64,000 nt of DNA from Alentia gelatinosa. Lineage: Eukaryota > Annelida > Polychaeta > Phyllodocida > Polynoidae. The stretch covers positions 10,189,798 to 10,253,797 of the forward strand of contig OX465583.1 of the NCBI GenBank assembly GCA_950022655.1, given 5' to 3'. The notes under the pieces are model-generated. The model had not been told where the DNA came from. It saw only the letters and a program-made list of their open reading frames with translations, and did not search any database. The position numbers were made by a program, and so were the translations under genes. Below, piece by piece: positions 44,148-53,514 of this stretch (positions are counted from its first letter, which is position 1; the number at the start of each line of letters is the position of its first letter).

Positions 44148-44209
44148 GCGCCCTCGTCATATTTTTCATGGCTTGGTGATGAGAAACAATTTTTTTTTTT
44201 TTAGTGGCC
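43817..44209. mobile_element. MITE with GGCCACT ends and TAA duplication
   Basis: 393 bases, TAA at 43814-43816 and 44210-44212. TAA/TTA duplications with GGCCAC-type ends suggest a PIF/Harbinger relative. Inside, a second TA-flanked unit (CCAGTAAAAATC near 44000 to GGGGTTTTACTG ending near 44094, with CCGCGTAAGCAG and CCGCTTATGCGG) is pogo-like. The right end is 9 bases into the OTUD7 intron, next to the donor at 44220. Confidence 0.8.
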
Positions 44210-44220
44210 TAAGCACTCAC

Positions 44221-44508
44221 TTAAGCCTGGCGAGGTGGGCACGACGGCCTGCTGGATGGGGAGGGTGGAGGCGCCGACGGTGCCCGTGACGAGGCCCGTG
44301 ACGAGGCCCGTGGCGAGGCCCGTGGCGAGGCCGGCCTTCTGCCCGCCGCCCACCGGCCCCGCCCCCGGCACCCCGCCGCCCGTGGCAGCCGTGGCCGCCA
44401 GGTTGTTGCGCTTGGGCTCGACGTTCTTGGGCAGGCCGGCGGGCGGCAGCGCCGAGTTCTGCATCAGTTTGTAGACCTTCACGGCATTCTCCACGTTCCA
44501 CTCGTTCC
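44221..44508 (-). CDS. OTUD7: OTUD7 exon, UBA-like segment and Gly/Ala/Pro-rich linker
   Basis: 288 bases, acceptor GTCTCCTGCAG and donor CTTAA|GTGAGT. It opens with GNEWNVENAVKVYKLMQNSA, which aligns with the N-terminal UBA-like motif of OTUD7B (GKNWDVSAALSDFEQL), then a low-complexity linker including four LATG/LVTG repeats. One leading base of the Gly codon must come from an upstream exon holding the start Met and first UBA helix; that exon was not found. The linker's GC-rich repeats produce long shadow frames on the other strand. Confidence 0.9.
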
Positions 44509-44538
44509 CTGCAGGAGACAAGGTCAGAGAAGGTTAGT

Positions 44539-44700
44539 ATTTTTTTTTTTTTTTTTTTTTCTTTTTATTCCGACCAGTTCTGTCAGATTCGACAGATCTT
44601 CCACTGGAAGTTCAAATCAAATGGTACATCTAGAACACTCGCGGCACATATCCAACATCAACGTATGTGTAATGAGATGAAAGCGATGAATACATTGTCA
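44539..44700 (-). mobile_element. LINE 3' tail fragment
   Basis: On the minus strand GGAATAAAAAG is followed by about 21 A residues (44540-44560), and the preceding text resembles the 3' end of the LINE at 33667 (TTTATTCC, then TCTGT and ACAGxTCTTCCA on plus). The tail ends about 31 bases before the OTUD7 acceptor at 44508. Confidence 0.55.
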
Positions 44701-45207
44701 TATGTTTACTTACAAACAGAGTCACACCCATTCAAATACAGACACTGCACGAAAACCACTATTTTATTCATATATACGCCATTGCGGAAGTGCATGTATT
44801 GGCTGAATATTGACTTGTTTTGATATATATGCATATATATACGCCCAGGCCTTATATACGGACGCGTCTTGGCTGTATTTCGCACCCGGCGTATATGAGA
44901 GGAAATATCCTCTCCCCCCACCGCCTCCCGCCCATTTGTGTTGGTAGAAGTACAGGTGTCCTCAGTAGGAAGCCCTCCCCCTGCCCCCCTCCCCCACCTC
45001 CCCCCGCCCGCTCTCAGTGAAGCCCTCTTCACTGGACGCTTATATACGCCTACAGGTGAGATGTATACACACGGGGAATTGGACGACCTTGTACACGCAA
45101 AATACCTACTTATATACGCCGGGCGCATCCATATGCAAAATAATGATGTTCGTGCAGTGAGACAGTTTCCTTTTCACTGCTACTTTGAATTCCTTAGTGT
45201 ACATTGG
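44701..45207. other. Non-coding stretch with C-rich patch
   Basis: TATATACGCC occurs four times (44770-45120). A C-rich tract lies at 44980-45012. No exon is supported, although frames are open over the GC-rich part. Confidence 0.4.
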
Positions 45208-45211
45208 TTAA

Positions 45212-45545
45212 AGGAGTAGCGGACAATTTGGTTTGAAAATTAAAATCCATGTCATTTATATGAAAATTCAATATGATGATCGCCAAGTGTTATCGAACAT
45301 ACAACCAGTTTAAAAAGAATGGGGTTCAGCGTGCTCGTTTTTGATTTAGAGATCAATATTATTATTATTTTATAATAGAATATCTAGAAATTCTAAAAGG
45401 CTGACTTTCACATAGTAGAACCCATATAATTTTCCTCAAACTTTCACAGAATATAGTGCATGTATAGTAATACTTATTTGGGTTTTAAAAATCATAAGCC
45501 ACCATACTTGTTTTTGAAAGAATGAAAGTCTACATCCTAACCTGA
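45212..45545 (+). repeat. Second copy of the TTAA element, partial
   Basis: Preceded by TTAA (45208-45211); starts AGGAGTAGCGGACAATTTGG and matches 20165-20510 (TAGAAATTCTAAAA, TTCACATAGTA). The right end was not found. Confidence 0.55.
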
Positions 45546-45887
45546 AAATGACCTTGTTGATATACACTTTCGATCTAATAGATTGGCTACATGATATTCA
45601 CTCCGCATCAAACTCATGGAGAACAACAACTTTGGCCAAAACTTGTTGGTTTCTTCTTTAATGTACAATATTCTTGGCTATAAGTATTGTGTGGTAGGAT
45701 ACTGATATACACATACTAATACCTTGGCCTATATAATGCCCTTTCCCCAGACAAAACAATAATCAGAGAAAATAATACACATGACTGGACTCCTAATCGA
45801 TGAGAGCACATCAGGAGACCTACAGATAAGCCGTCGATATCTATAAGCTATATATAGCGGTTGTCAGTCGGTCACTGATTCACACAG
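45546..45887. other. Non-coding stretch with a hairpin-arm fragment
   Basis: ACATGATATTCACTCCGCAT to ACTTGTTGGTTTCTTC (45588-45655) is a half copy of the hairpin at 6071-6232. Nothing else was recognised. Confidence 0.45.
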
Positions 45888-46327
45888 GAATGTCAGTTGG
45901 GGTCATGAGAAAAAGAGAGGAAATATTTTTCAGTGTAAAAAAAAAATTCTCTCATATATGTCCGAGTTCTAGTCCCATAAAGGTTTAGTTCACGAAAGAT
46001 ATATATTTCCACAGAATATTTTGTTCTGGTTTATAGGAGAAATTCATGTGGAATGTACTGCATCTGAGAGACTACGAAAACATGGAAAAAAATATCGTTA
46101 TTGGCCATGGAATGGAACTGTTGTGTGTGTGGAGGCACTTGTTTTGCATGAATGAGGCACAATGTTATTCTCTCTTTGTTCTACACAAGAATATAAAAAA
46201 ATGAAAATGAAAACTTTTTCCCCCCCTAAAGCATCGGCTTTATACAGAGGTGTCTATTGCCACGTCTCAAATACTGACAATGAAAACAAGGATTTCCTTG
46301 GAAAATAGGAAAATTCCCATCTCTGCT
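45888..46327 (+). repeat. Dispersed GATGTCAG-family repeat, long copy
   Basis: Starts CAGGAATGTCAGTTGGGG and ends AAAATTCCCATCTCTG. Contains the family text TGGCCATGGAATGGAAC, TGAATGAGGCACAATG and GAAAACAAGGATTTCC plus about 100 extra bases. Confidence 0.65.
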
Positions 46328-46537
46328 ACCAAGGTAGGAAATACTATGATCCCCACGTTGCTCAGTATATATGATAAGAGTATGTACTAAACTATGTGGT
46401 GACTCACAAAGAGTAGGTGCTCATGTGCATTACGTCACCTACAGATTCCTGGATCCGGTATGTCAACGAAGTACTCCAGTGAAGTGGAACGATGTACCTA
46501 CTTCATCAGTCATCACTCAGGACGGGACCCGGCTTCT

Positions 46538-46802
46538 TATCTCACCCCGGTATTTTTCTCCATAGGCTTAACGTTAGGAACTCGTACTCCACGGCCGTGA
46601 AAGTATCGTACCTAATACCCAATGGCTAATTTGGCGAGTTATTCCAGCAATAAATGATGTTATACGGGGTGGGATAAAATCAGAAACCCACTCAATGAGA
46701 ATAACTTGGTCTGTACTCCACCTCGTTTGACCGCTATGTAATTACTCCGCAGTCAAACTCGGTGGAGTACGGACCAAGCTATTCTCATCTCGTGGGTTTC
46801 CT
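46538..46802 (+). repeat. Two-module foldback element, TATCTCACCCC type
   Basis: TATCTCACCCC with the core CATAGGCTTAACGTTAGG, then GGGGTGGGATA, then a hairpin with arms GAAACCCACTCAATGAGAAT / ATTCTCATCTCGTGGGTTTC. The arms differ from those at 25027 although the unit is related. The 27-bp array starts at its right edge. Confidence 0.8.
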
Positions 46803-46804
46803 TC

Positions 46805-47325
46805 TAAATACTGCGCCCATTACATCAAGACCTCATACTGGACCCATTACGTCACAACCCCATACTGCACCCATTATGTCACAACCCATACTGCACCCAT
46901 TACGTCATGACCCCATATTCCACCCATTACGTCATGACCCCATACTCCACCCATTACGTCAAGACTCCATACTCCACCCATTATGTCACGACCCCATACT
47001 GCACCCATTACGTCACGACCCCATACTGCACCCATTACATCAAGACCCCATACTGCACCCATTACTTCAGAACCCCATACTGCACCCATTACGTCACAAC
47101 CCCATACTTCACCCATTACGTCAAGACCTCATACTGCACCCATTACGTCAAGACCCCATACTGCACCCATTACGTCACGACCCCATACTGCACCCATTAT
47201 GTCAAGACCCCATACTGCACCCATTACGTCACGACCCCATACTGCACCCATTACTTCACAACCCCATACTGCACCCATTACGTCAAGACCCCATACTGCG
47301 CCCATTACGTCACTCTACTATTCAC
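46805..47325. repeat. 27-bp tandem repeat, 19 copies
   Basis: Unit CCCATTACGTCACGACCCCA + TACTGCA. The octamer TTACGTCA is intact in 12 units; others carry TTATGTCA, TTACATCA or TTACTTCA. Since 27 is a multiple of three, three forward frames and one reverse frame stay open; none is called as a gene. Confidence 0.93.
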
Positions 47326-47515
47326 TTTACTGCCTCAGAGAGACTGAGAAAATATGGAAAACACACAGTTATTGGCCATGGAATAGGGCCTGAGTTATGT
47401 GGGGAGGTTTGAACCACTATTAATTGGTGTGAATGAGGCTCGATTTATACTATATTTGTTTTATAAACCGGAAATAAAAACAAAGATTTTTCGAAAAGAA
47501 GAAAACTGTCATCTC
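47318..47515 (+). repeat. GATGTCAG-family repeat, left-truncated
   Basis: TACTGCCTCAGAGAGACTGA to AAAACTGTCATCTCTG matches the right two-thirds of the family. It abuts the 27-bp array, which may have replaced its left end. Confidence 0.65.
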
Positions 47516-47946
47516 TGTGTTATATTGTAAATTCCAATGACTGTTATCATTTTTTTTTTAAAGGGGTTTTTTTCACCTTCGATATACAATATGGTTCTTC
47601 CAAGCAAACTTCAGAACAATATCGGATAAGCTGACCGGAACAATATAAATGATAAGACGACCGGAACAGATTGATAACACACTGCCCTACAATATTCACG
47701 ACCACTGATAGACTCCCCTTTTCCTAGTATTCAGTGAGGTGAATGTGCGCCGTGCAGAGACGTGCTCAAGTCTTCGATTTTTAATTTTTTTTATTTGCTT
47801 TGTTTACCCAGTGGGGGCGTCGGTGTGACCACCGGTTTTACTTACCCCCACAGCCTTATGAACTTACATTGAATGATTAAAATAAATCACAATGCGTAAG
47901 GTTCCTCCGACAGGCCAAGGGGAGTGTAAGGGGAGTGGTAAGCGTT
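47516..47946. other. Non-coding stretch
   Basis: No exon or repeat family was recognised. Confidence 0.35.
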
Positions 47947-48360
47947 GGTTGGTTGGTTTGATTTAAGGTCCAGTTCACCATTACAGGTTCTTACCAGACT
48001 TTCTCAAGGTTCTTTTACACCACAAGGGTGTGATCGAATCTAAGTAATGAATTTAGGTAGAAATTTCACCCCTAGACATTTACTGAGTGAGAGTTCTTTT
48101 AGTTCCCACACCACATAGACATGGTATGAGAAGGATTGGCCTTTGATATAACAGTAAATCTACCACTGCTAGGGGAAGATACACATAGACACATTGAAGG
48201 AGAACGGTGGCTGTAAACCATACCACATAGACATGGTATGAAAAGGATTGGCCTTTGATATAGCAGTAAGTCTACCACTACTGGGAATGAAGAAGAGTGG
48301 TTGCAGTGGGACTCGAACCCACAAAGTTCTACAACCTTAGGATACAAGGTAAGGGCGGTC
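47947..48360 (-). mobile_element. SINE, CAAA-tail type, internally duplicated
   Basis: Same body as 56597-56902 on the minus strand. The segment ACATAGACATGGTATGA to TCTACCACT is present twice (48113-48168 and 48228-48280). The tRNA-like B box appears as GTGGGACTCGAACCCAC near 48308. The tail is a degenerate TTGGTTGGTTGG. Confidence 0.7.
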
Positions 48361-48388
48361 TGCGGTGGTGGCAGGGAGGCGGAGGCAC

Positions 48389-48683
48389 GCCTCTCATAAG
48401 ATCTCACACTCTCTAAGTCATATTCTGTACAAGGTTCTCACTACACTCTATGGGAGAAGAATTCTTAAAAAACTGGGCTTAGAGCCTTGAGAATCCACTG
48501 GCACACTGTATTCCCGCTAGGTGGCATCATTGAGATTATAGGTTGCATTGATGTACTTCTTTAGCATGGGAGGCAGGCCAGTGGATTCTCAAGGCTCTAA
48601 GCCTAGTTCGTTATGTATTCATCTCTACAGAGCGTAGTGAGAGCACAGAATACGACTTAGAGAGTGTTAGATCTTATGAGAGG
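48389..48683. mobile_element. Foldback element with arms over 100 bases
   Basis: CCTCTCATAAGATCTCACAC at the left and its near inverse at the right continue through CTCTAAGTC-TATTCTGT and TTAGAGCCTTGAGAATCCAC / GTGGATTCTCAAGGCTCTAA, leaving a loop of about 90 bases. GGAGGCGGAGGC stands next to both ends (48375 and 48684), a probable 12-base target duplication with three extra bases at the left. Confidence 0.75.
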
Positions 48684-48887
48684 GGAGGCGGAGGCGGGTA
48701 GTACACACTCAGGGACTGAAGCCAGTCTAGGTCGTGCACTTTGCTTTACGTGGTATCAATGTCGCCACCAAAAGGCCACCTCAGTCTGCCTCCTCCGAAG
48801 TCTGAACTGACTGAGTCATAAGAACATTGCACGGATCTCAGGCCCGGCTGGTTTACTAGGTGCAGACGTACACAAACCCTATAACTC

Positions 48888-49112
48888 AGGGATGTCAGCT
48901 GGGGTCAGGAAAGATATTTTCCATGTGGAATTTACTCTCTCAGAGAGACTGAGAAAATATGGAAAACACATCGTTATTGGCCATGGAATGAGGCTGGGGA
49001 GGTTTGAATCACTTTTAATTTGTGTGAATGGGGCTCAAATTCTACTCTCTTTGTTATACACAAAAATAAAAATCTGGAAGGGAAGACAAGGATTTTCTTG
49101 AAAGATAGCAAA
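48888..49112 (+). repeat. GATGTCAG-family repeat
   Basis: Starts CAGGGATGTCAGCTGGGGTC and carries the family text through GGATTTTCTTGAAA; the right terminus is lost. Confidence 0.7.
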
Positions 49113-49167
49113 TCTGGGACCCGTTTAATAATCTATGATCGTAGAGGAAGATGTTTTTCTGTAACTT

Positions 49168-49343
49168 GTATAAGGGTTATCGTTGAATGATATTTAAGTT
49201 CCATCGCTAAGACAGTACTAACCGTCCATAAGGTCCTCCATAAGTGTTGAATAAAGTTGACCCACATCGTCCCCGGGTCTCTATGGCATATAGAAAAGGG
49301 TCTACATGTACGAGTCTAATTTATTCAACAGCCCCCTGCCTTC
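49168..49343 (-). repeat. Dispersed GGGGCCTGTTGAA repeat, inverse copy
   Basis: Inverse of 17070-17216, running from TCGTTGAATGA to TATTCAACAGCCCCCTG. It lacks introns or coding conservation, so the matching frame at 17070 is not a gene. Confidence 0.65.
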
Positions 49344-50482
49344 TCTGCTCTATAAATACGCAAAGTATATTGGTTGTGCTTATATTTAGAAACCTAAGAG
49401 AGGCAAGATTGACATCCTATTATTGATTATTGATCCCAAATACCCTCCAATTTTTCCTCGAGGTAAACCACTCCCAGAGAAACCAGGAAATGCGTTTTGG
49501 TAAAGATGGGGTTGTTTTGGTATGAGGTGACATACCACCATGATATTTGCATTGCATGATTATATGTGATTGTCCTACAAATTGTACAGTGCTGTATCCT
49601 CTGTTTAGTCTGTGTGGCTGTAGTGATTCACAGGGGACCATACATCATGTACACTGGTAAGCAGTGGAGTCTTAATCGTCATATATTACATACTAGACGT
49701 AATACTGGTTGTTGTGAAAAGTATAGACCAAAGTGTGCGTTATATAGCATTCTAATTTAGATGTAAGACGAGGCTAAGTCTGTCCCCTAGCTTGATGCTA
49801 CCTTGAGAAAAAAAAAATAGCATTCTAATTTACTAAAGCAAGTGGTAAAGTGAGAAACTGACCGGGGTTTAATCTGTGAATTGTTGCGAAGTCACAGACC
49901 AGTAAACACTTGCCCCGACACCGTTAGGCGGGAGGGGCGTATTTTCCAGTCAGTGAGAGAGTAATAATTCACAGTTTAAACGCTCGGTCTGTTTTCCTTA
50001 ATATACACCTTGAAATATTATATTCATTAGAATCTACCTTTAATTGCCATTCAAAGTCTAATTTTGGGCATGCAGAGCAGGTCCGTATAACTGTGTACGG
50101 CACAGTAGGCCGTACATGATTTTAACGATATAGGGAGCAGAGGTCATGTGTATACTAAAGGGATTGACACAAAACATATACATATGAAAGTATTAAGTTA
50201 ATAAGTATGACATCGGTGACTCATTTATTTTAGGATCGGGAAACTATAGTGAATTGTGCTGGTCTATAGGCCTAATAAGATCAAAATGAAAGTAACCTGT
50301 TGGTACTATCTGCAGTTCAAGATAATAACAAAGGGAGTTTCATTCATATTGGTTCAAATAGTGACACAATTATTGATTTCAGGACACCACATGTTGGGTC
50401 TGTAGGGCATTCTCTAGAAATGACATAATGTCATTTCTAGAGAAATGACATTTCAAGGTAGCATCTGGCTGGAGTTATTATC
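49344..50482. other. Non-coding stretch
   Basis: About 1.1 kb without a supported exon. A perfect palindrome around GACATAATGTCATTTCTAG (ATTCTCTAGAAATGACAT with its inverse) lies at 50410-50450. Confidence 0.4.
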
Positions 50483-50620
50483 TATCTCACCCCTGGCATT
50501 ATCCCCATATACTTAACATTGGGAACGGGGAACCAATGCCAATGGATTTTTTTTTTAACTCAATGGGGTATTATGTCACAAATGTTAGCCAATTAGTCAA
50601 TGTGTAGGCTGAGATGAATT
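50483..50620 (+). repeat. TATCTCACCCC unit without hairpin
   Basis: TATCTCACCCC to GGCTGAGAT with core ATACTTAACATTGGGAAC. The hairpin normally following is cut off after GAAACCCAATCAAG, where the MITE copy at 50640 begins. Confidence 0.7.
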
Positions 50621-50639
50621 CAGAAACCCAATCAAGTTT

Positions 50640-50955
50640 ATGTATGTCTTGTTATACCTTACATTCTCTCAATATATCTTACCTCCTTTATCACAACACG
50701 TCGCGCGCGATCATATGTGTACTTTTTCGCGATGTGGTTTGTATATTTTGGTGCTCCACCGCGATACTTCAAGATCTATTGCCGACATATCCCGGCATAC
50801 CACGGCACATCACGACAAGTATGCGGCAAAGGTGCTTAACCAGACAAATGCTTCGTGGCAAATATGCATGTGTAAGATTATTCAAAACCTAGCATGACTT
50901 ATCAAGTGAACCAAATGGCGACAGATCTCACTATATCTTGTGTGTTGGTGGAAGA
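50640..50955. mobile_element. MITE of the GGTTCCACCAACAC family, left-truncated
   Basis: Shares the interior and right TIR (TGTGTTGGTGGAAGAGG) with 29582-29835. An insertion of about 60 bases (near 50780-50850) duplicates CATATCCCGGCATACC-like text. Confidence 0.7.
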
Positions 50956-51099
50956 GGTCGGTTATGTGGACATTATGTCTACAATACCTGTAACGCAGCA
51001 TCTCAGAGTTCTTATTCTTCTTACTGTACCACTGAATGATATACTGCAATGTGTTTATGTGCATAACCAGGCAATTATGTACAGTTGGATCATATGTAT

Positions 51100-51398
51100 T
51101 ATCCTACCCCAAATATAAAATCCCATAGGCTTAACATTGGGTTTCCGTATGCCACGCTGACTGGCATACAGAGTTTTATATGCCACTAGTGGCATACAGC
51201 ATTATTATCACGTAATATTCCAAAATCGAGGAGATAGGGTAGGATAAAATCAAAACCTGATTCGTTTTATTCTTGGCCACCGCATTCCACTCCTGGAGTT
51301 TTGGCTCCGGACTTCACTCGGCTTTGCCTCATGAAGTCACTTTGCCAAACTCCAGTCGTGGAATACGGTGGCCAAGATTAAACCTCATCCAGTTTTAC
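51100..51398 (+). repeat. Two-module foldback element, TATCCTACCCC type
   Basis: Best-preserved copy: ATCCTACCCC, core CATAGGCTTAACATTGGG, GGGTAGGATA near 51237-51246, then a hairpin with arms TTTTATTCTTGGCCACCGCA / TACGGTGGCCAAGATTAAAC and loop CTCGGCTTTGCC. A small inner palindrome TATGCCACTAGTGGCATA is also present. It pairs with 238-612. Confidence 0.85.
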
Positions 51399-52040
51399 GA
51401 TATGAGTTGTATACCTGTATCTACTCTGTGTTGCACATCCTGTAACTACCTACTGACCCATCAATATGTGTATGCTTGTAAACTGGGTAGAAAGCATTCC
51501 AAGGATGATTGTTTTTTCCGCTGGAGCCTGTGGAAGATAGGATTTCTTAAATCCTAACAGTAACTCCATGATAATAAAAGCTTAAAAAAAAACAATATTT
51601 AGAACACGAGGCGAAAGCACTTCTAGACTAAAAAAAACAAAACAAAAAAAAACAAAAAAAACCATATGTGGATATTCTACTGAAATACAAATTACGTTTC
51701 GTTGTAAGCTACATACAATGATCAGCAGTTACACCAAGATGAAGTAGGTCTACAATACCTGTAACGTAGCAGGGATCCAGCAACCCAACATCATCCAACA
51801 GCATCATATTCACAGAGAGATATAAATCCAGATCCCAACTCTAATAGGAAATCTCGCCAAGCCAGGCCTGGCTCCTACAGTCCTCTACCCGTGCGACCTG
51901 TGGTATAACCTCCCTGTGGTCAGTGTGCATACATCTCTGCCCAGTAAAACGTGGCATTTAGCTCCGTGTATTAATCCCCCACTGCTCGTGTGGGGTGAGT
52001 GAGTTTCTCGGAGACTGAGTGTCCGCTGACTCACGCCCAC
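51399..52040. other. Non-coding stretch
   Basis: A-rich runs with CAAAAAAA repeats at 51630-51665. No exon is supported. Open minus-strand frame across 51885-52316 is Pro/Arg low complexity. Confidence 0.35.
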
Positions 52041-52044
52041 CGTT

Positions 52045-52111
52045 CCGGGACCGGGGCCGGGGCCGGGGCCGGGAGCGGGCGGGGGCGGGGGCGGGGGCGG
52101 GGCGGGGGGCC
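52045..52111 (+). other. G-tract region, quadruplex-prone
   Basis: Consecutive GGGGCC units (three to four) followed by GGGCGGGGGC-type units give at least eight G runs of three or more within 67 bases. This exceeds the minimal G-quadruplex pattern several times over. The surrounding 52000-53330 region is GC-rich compared with the window. Confidence 0.7.
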
Positions 52112-52489
52112 TCTCCTGCACCTCCTCCCGGGTTGTTGACAAACACACGGCCCCTAGCACCTCGTGGCCGGGTCGTACCTCGTGGCCGGGCTGTGGGCAC
52201 GTTACGCCGGGTCGTACAGGGCTCCGGGCACTGGGTCGCACCAGGTGACAGCGATCGATCGTTAAATGAGTCGTTGTCGGTGAATAAATAGAACTTTGTC
52301 TCCTGTAGACGATCAATTGACCCCCTCTCTCTCTATCTGAACACTACCCCACGGATGGCACTCACTACTAAAAGTGCGCTAGTTATGGTTCACAATCCAT
52401 ACGTATTATACTAGAGTATATAGGATCGGTCCGGTCTGACTAGAAATGCGCGTGTAGTTATAGAAATAATAAATATGGTCAGAGTGATG

Positions 52490-52965
52490 GTCAATGAAGG
52501 CGCTGCTTGTCCCTGGCCTGGAGCATGGAAAGTGTATCCTCTAGAGTGTTATGTCCATGCCTGGAGTGATCAGACACAAGGTAACTTTTAGAGTGTATTC
52601 TCCATGTCCATGTTTAAGGGTAGTCACAGAACTGAAGTGATGTGACACATGCTAATCTATAGCATGGACAGTGTTTTCTCTATGTCCATATGTATAGGTG
52701 TTCACAGTACTGAAGTGATCAGACACACGGTAGTTTAGAGGTAGACAGAATACTGGAGTGGTAACTTATAGTATGGAGAGTGTATTCTCGATATCCATGT
52801 CTATATAGGTAGTCACAGAACTGAAGTGATGTGACACATGCTAACTTATAACATGGACGTGTATTCTCTGTGTCTAAAGTACTGGAGTGATCAGACACAC
52901 GGTAACTTATAGCATATTCTCTATGTCCATGTGTATATAGGTACTCACAGTACTGAAGGGTAAGG
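52490..52965. repeat. Degenerate tandem repeat, about 100-bp period
   Basis: Alternating segments GTATTCTCxATGTCCATGT, TAGTCACAGAACTGAAGTGA and CAGACACACGGTAACTTATA repeat about five times with indels. Confidence 0.75.
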
Positions 52966-52979
52966 ATCCACTCCTGATA

Positions 52980-53335
52980 CTAAACGGTGACTGAGACACT
53001 AGGTCCTCTGTGGTTCACACGCATGTGAGTGGGACGTGCATGCACGCTGCTCTCTTATCACCGTCTGACGGACACTGCAGTCATCACAGCGCTGACTTTG
53101 ACGGGAGTGGTGGCGGAGTACACGCGGTGTGGCGGTGTGGCCGTGTGGCGGTGTACACACGGGGACAGAGACACACGGGGGCGGGGGCGGCCATGTTTAC
53201 GTGATATCTGTGTCATACACGTCACTGACGCCCTCTAGCGGAGCGCGTAACATCTACGTCACCGGGAGGAGAGGGGGGGGGGGGAGGAGGTGAGGAGCGT
53301 GGGGGTGGGGGAGGGGGGGGGGGAGGTAGTATACA
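52980..53335. other. GC-rich patch, possible promoter region
   Basis: CpG-containing DNA (GGAGTACACGCGGTGTGGCGG, GAGCGCGTAACATC) ending in G runs at 53269-53327. It could be a CpG-rich promoter or first exon for a minus-strand gene such as OTUD7, but no coding start could be recognised. Inferred only. Confidence 0.25.
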
Positions 53336-53514
53336 CGTCAACTAATTATATTAACACTAAATAAAAGGGAAGGAAACGTTCCCAATTCATAACAACATAC
53401 ATACCAAGAGCCTATAATATCTCATGCTGTATCTCGACGTCGGACGTAATACATGGACATATTATCATTATTACCCACGGGCCTGTCCGTTGGATTAGGT
53501 AATATACGGAAACC

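Noticed and set aside
46762..47412. Frames of 136-216 codons over the 27-bp array
   Set aside because: Repeat unit is a multiple of three without stops; no start context, splice sites or domain.
51885..52316. Minus-strand Pro/Arg-rich frame as OTUD7 first exon
   Set aside because: No UBA-like sequence and no donor of the needed phase; low complexity arises from G tracts.
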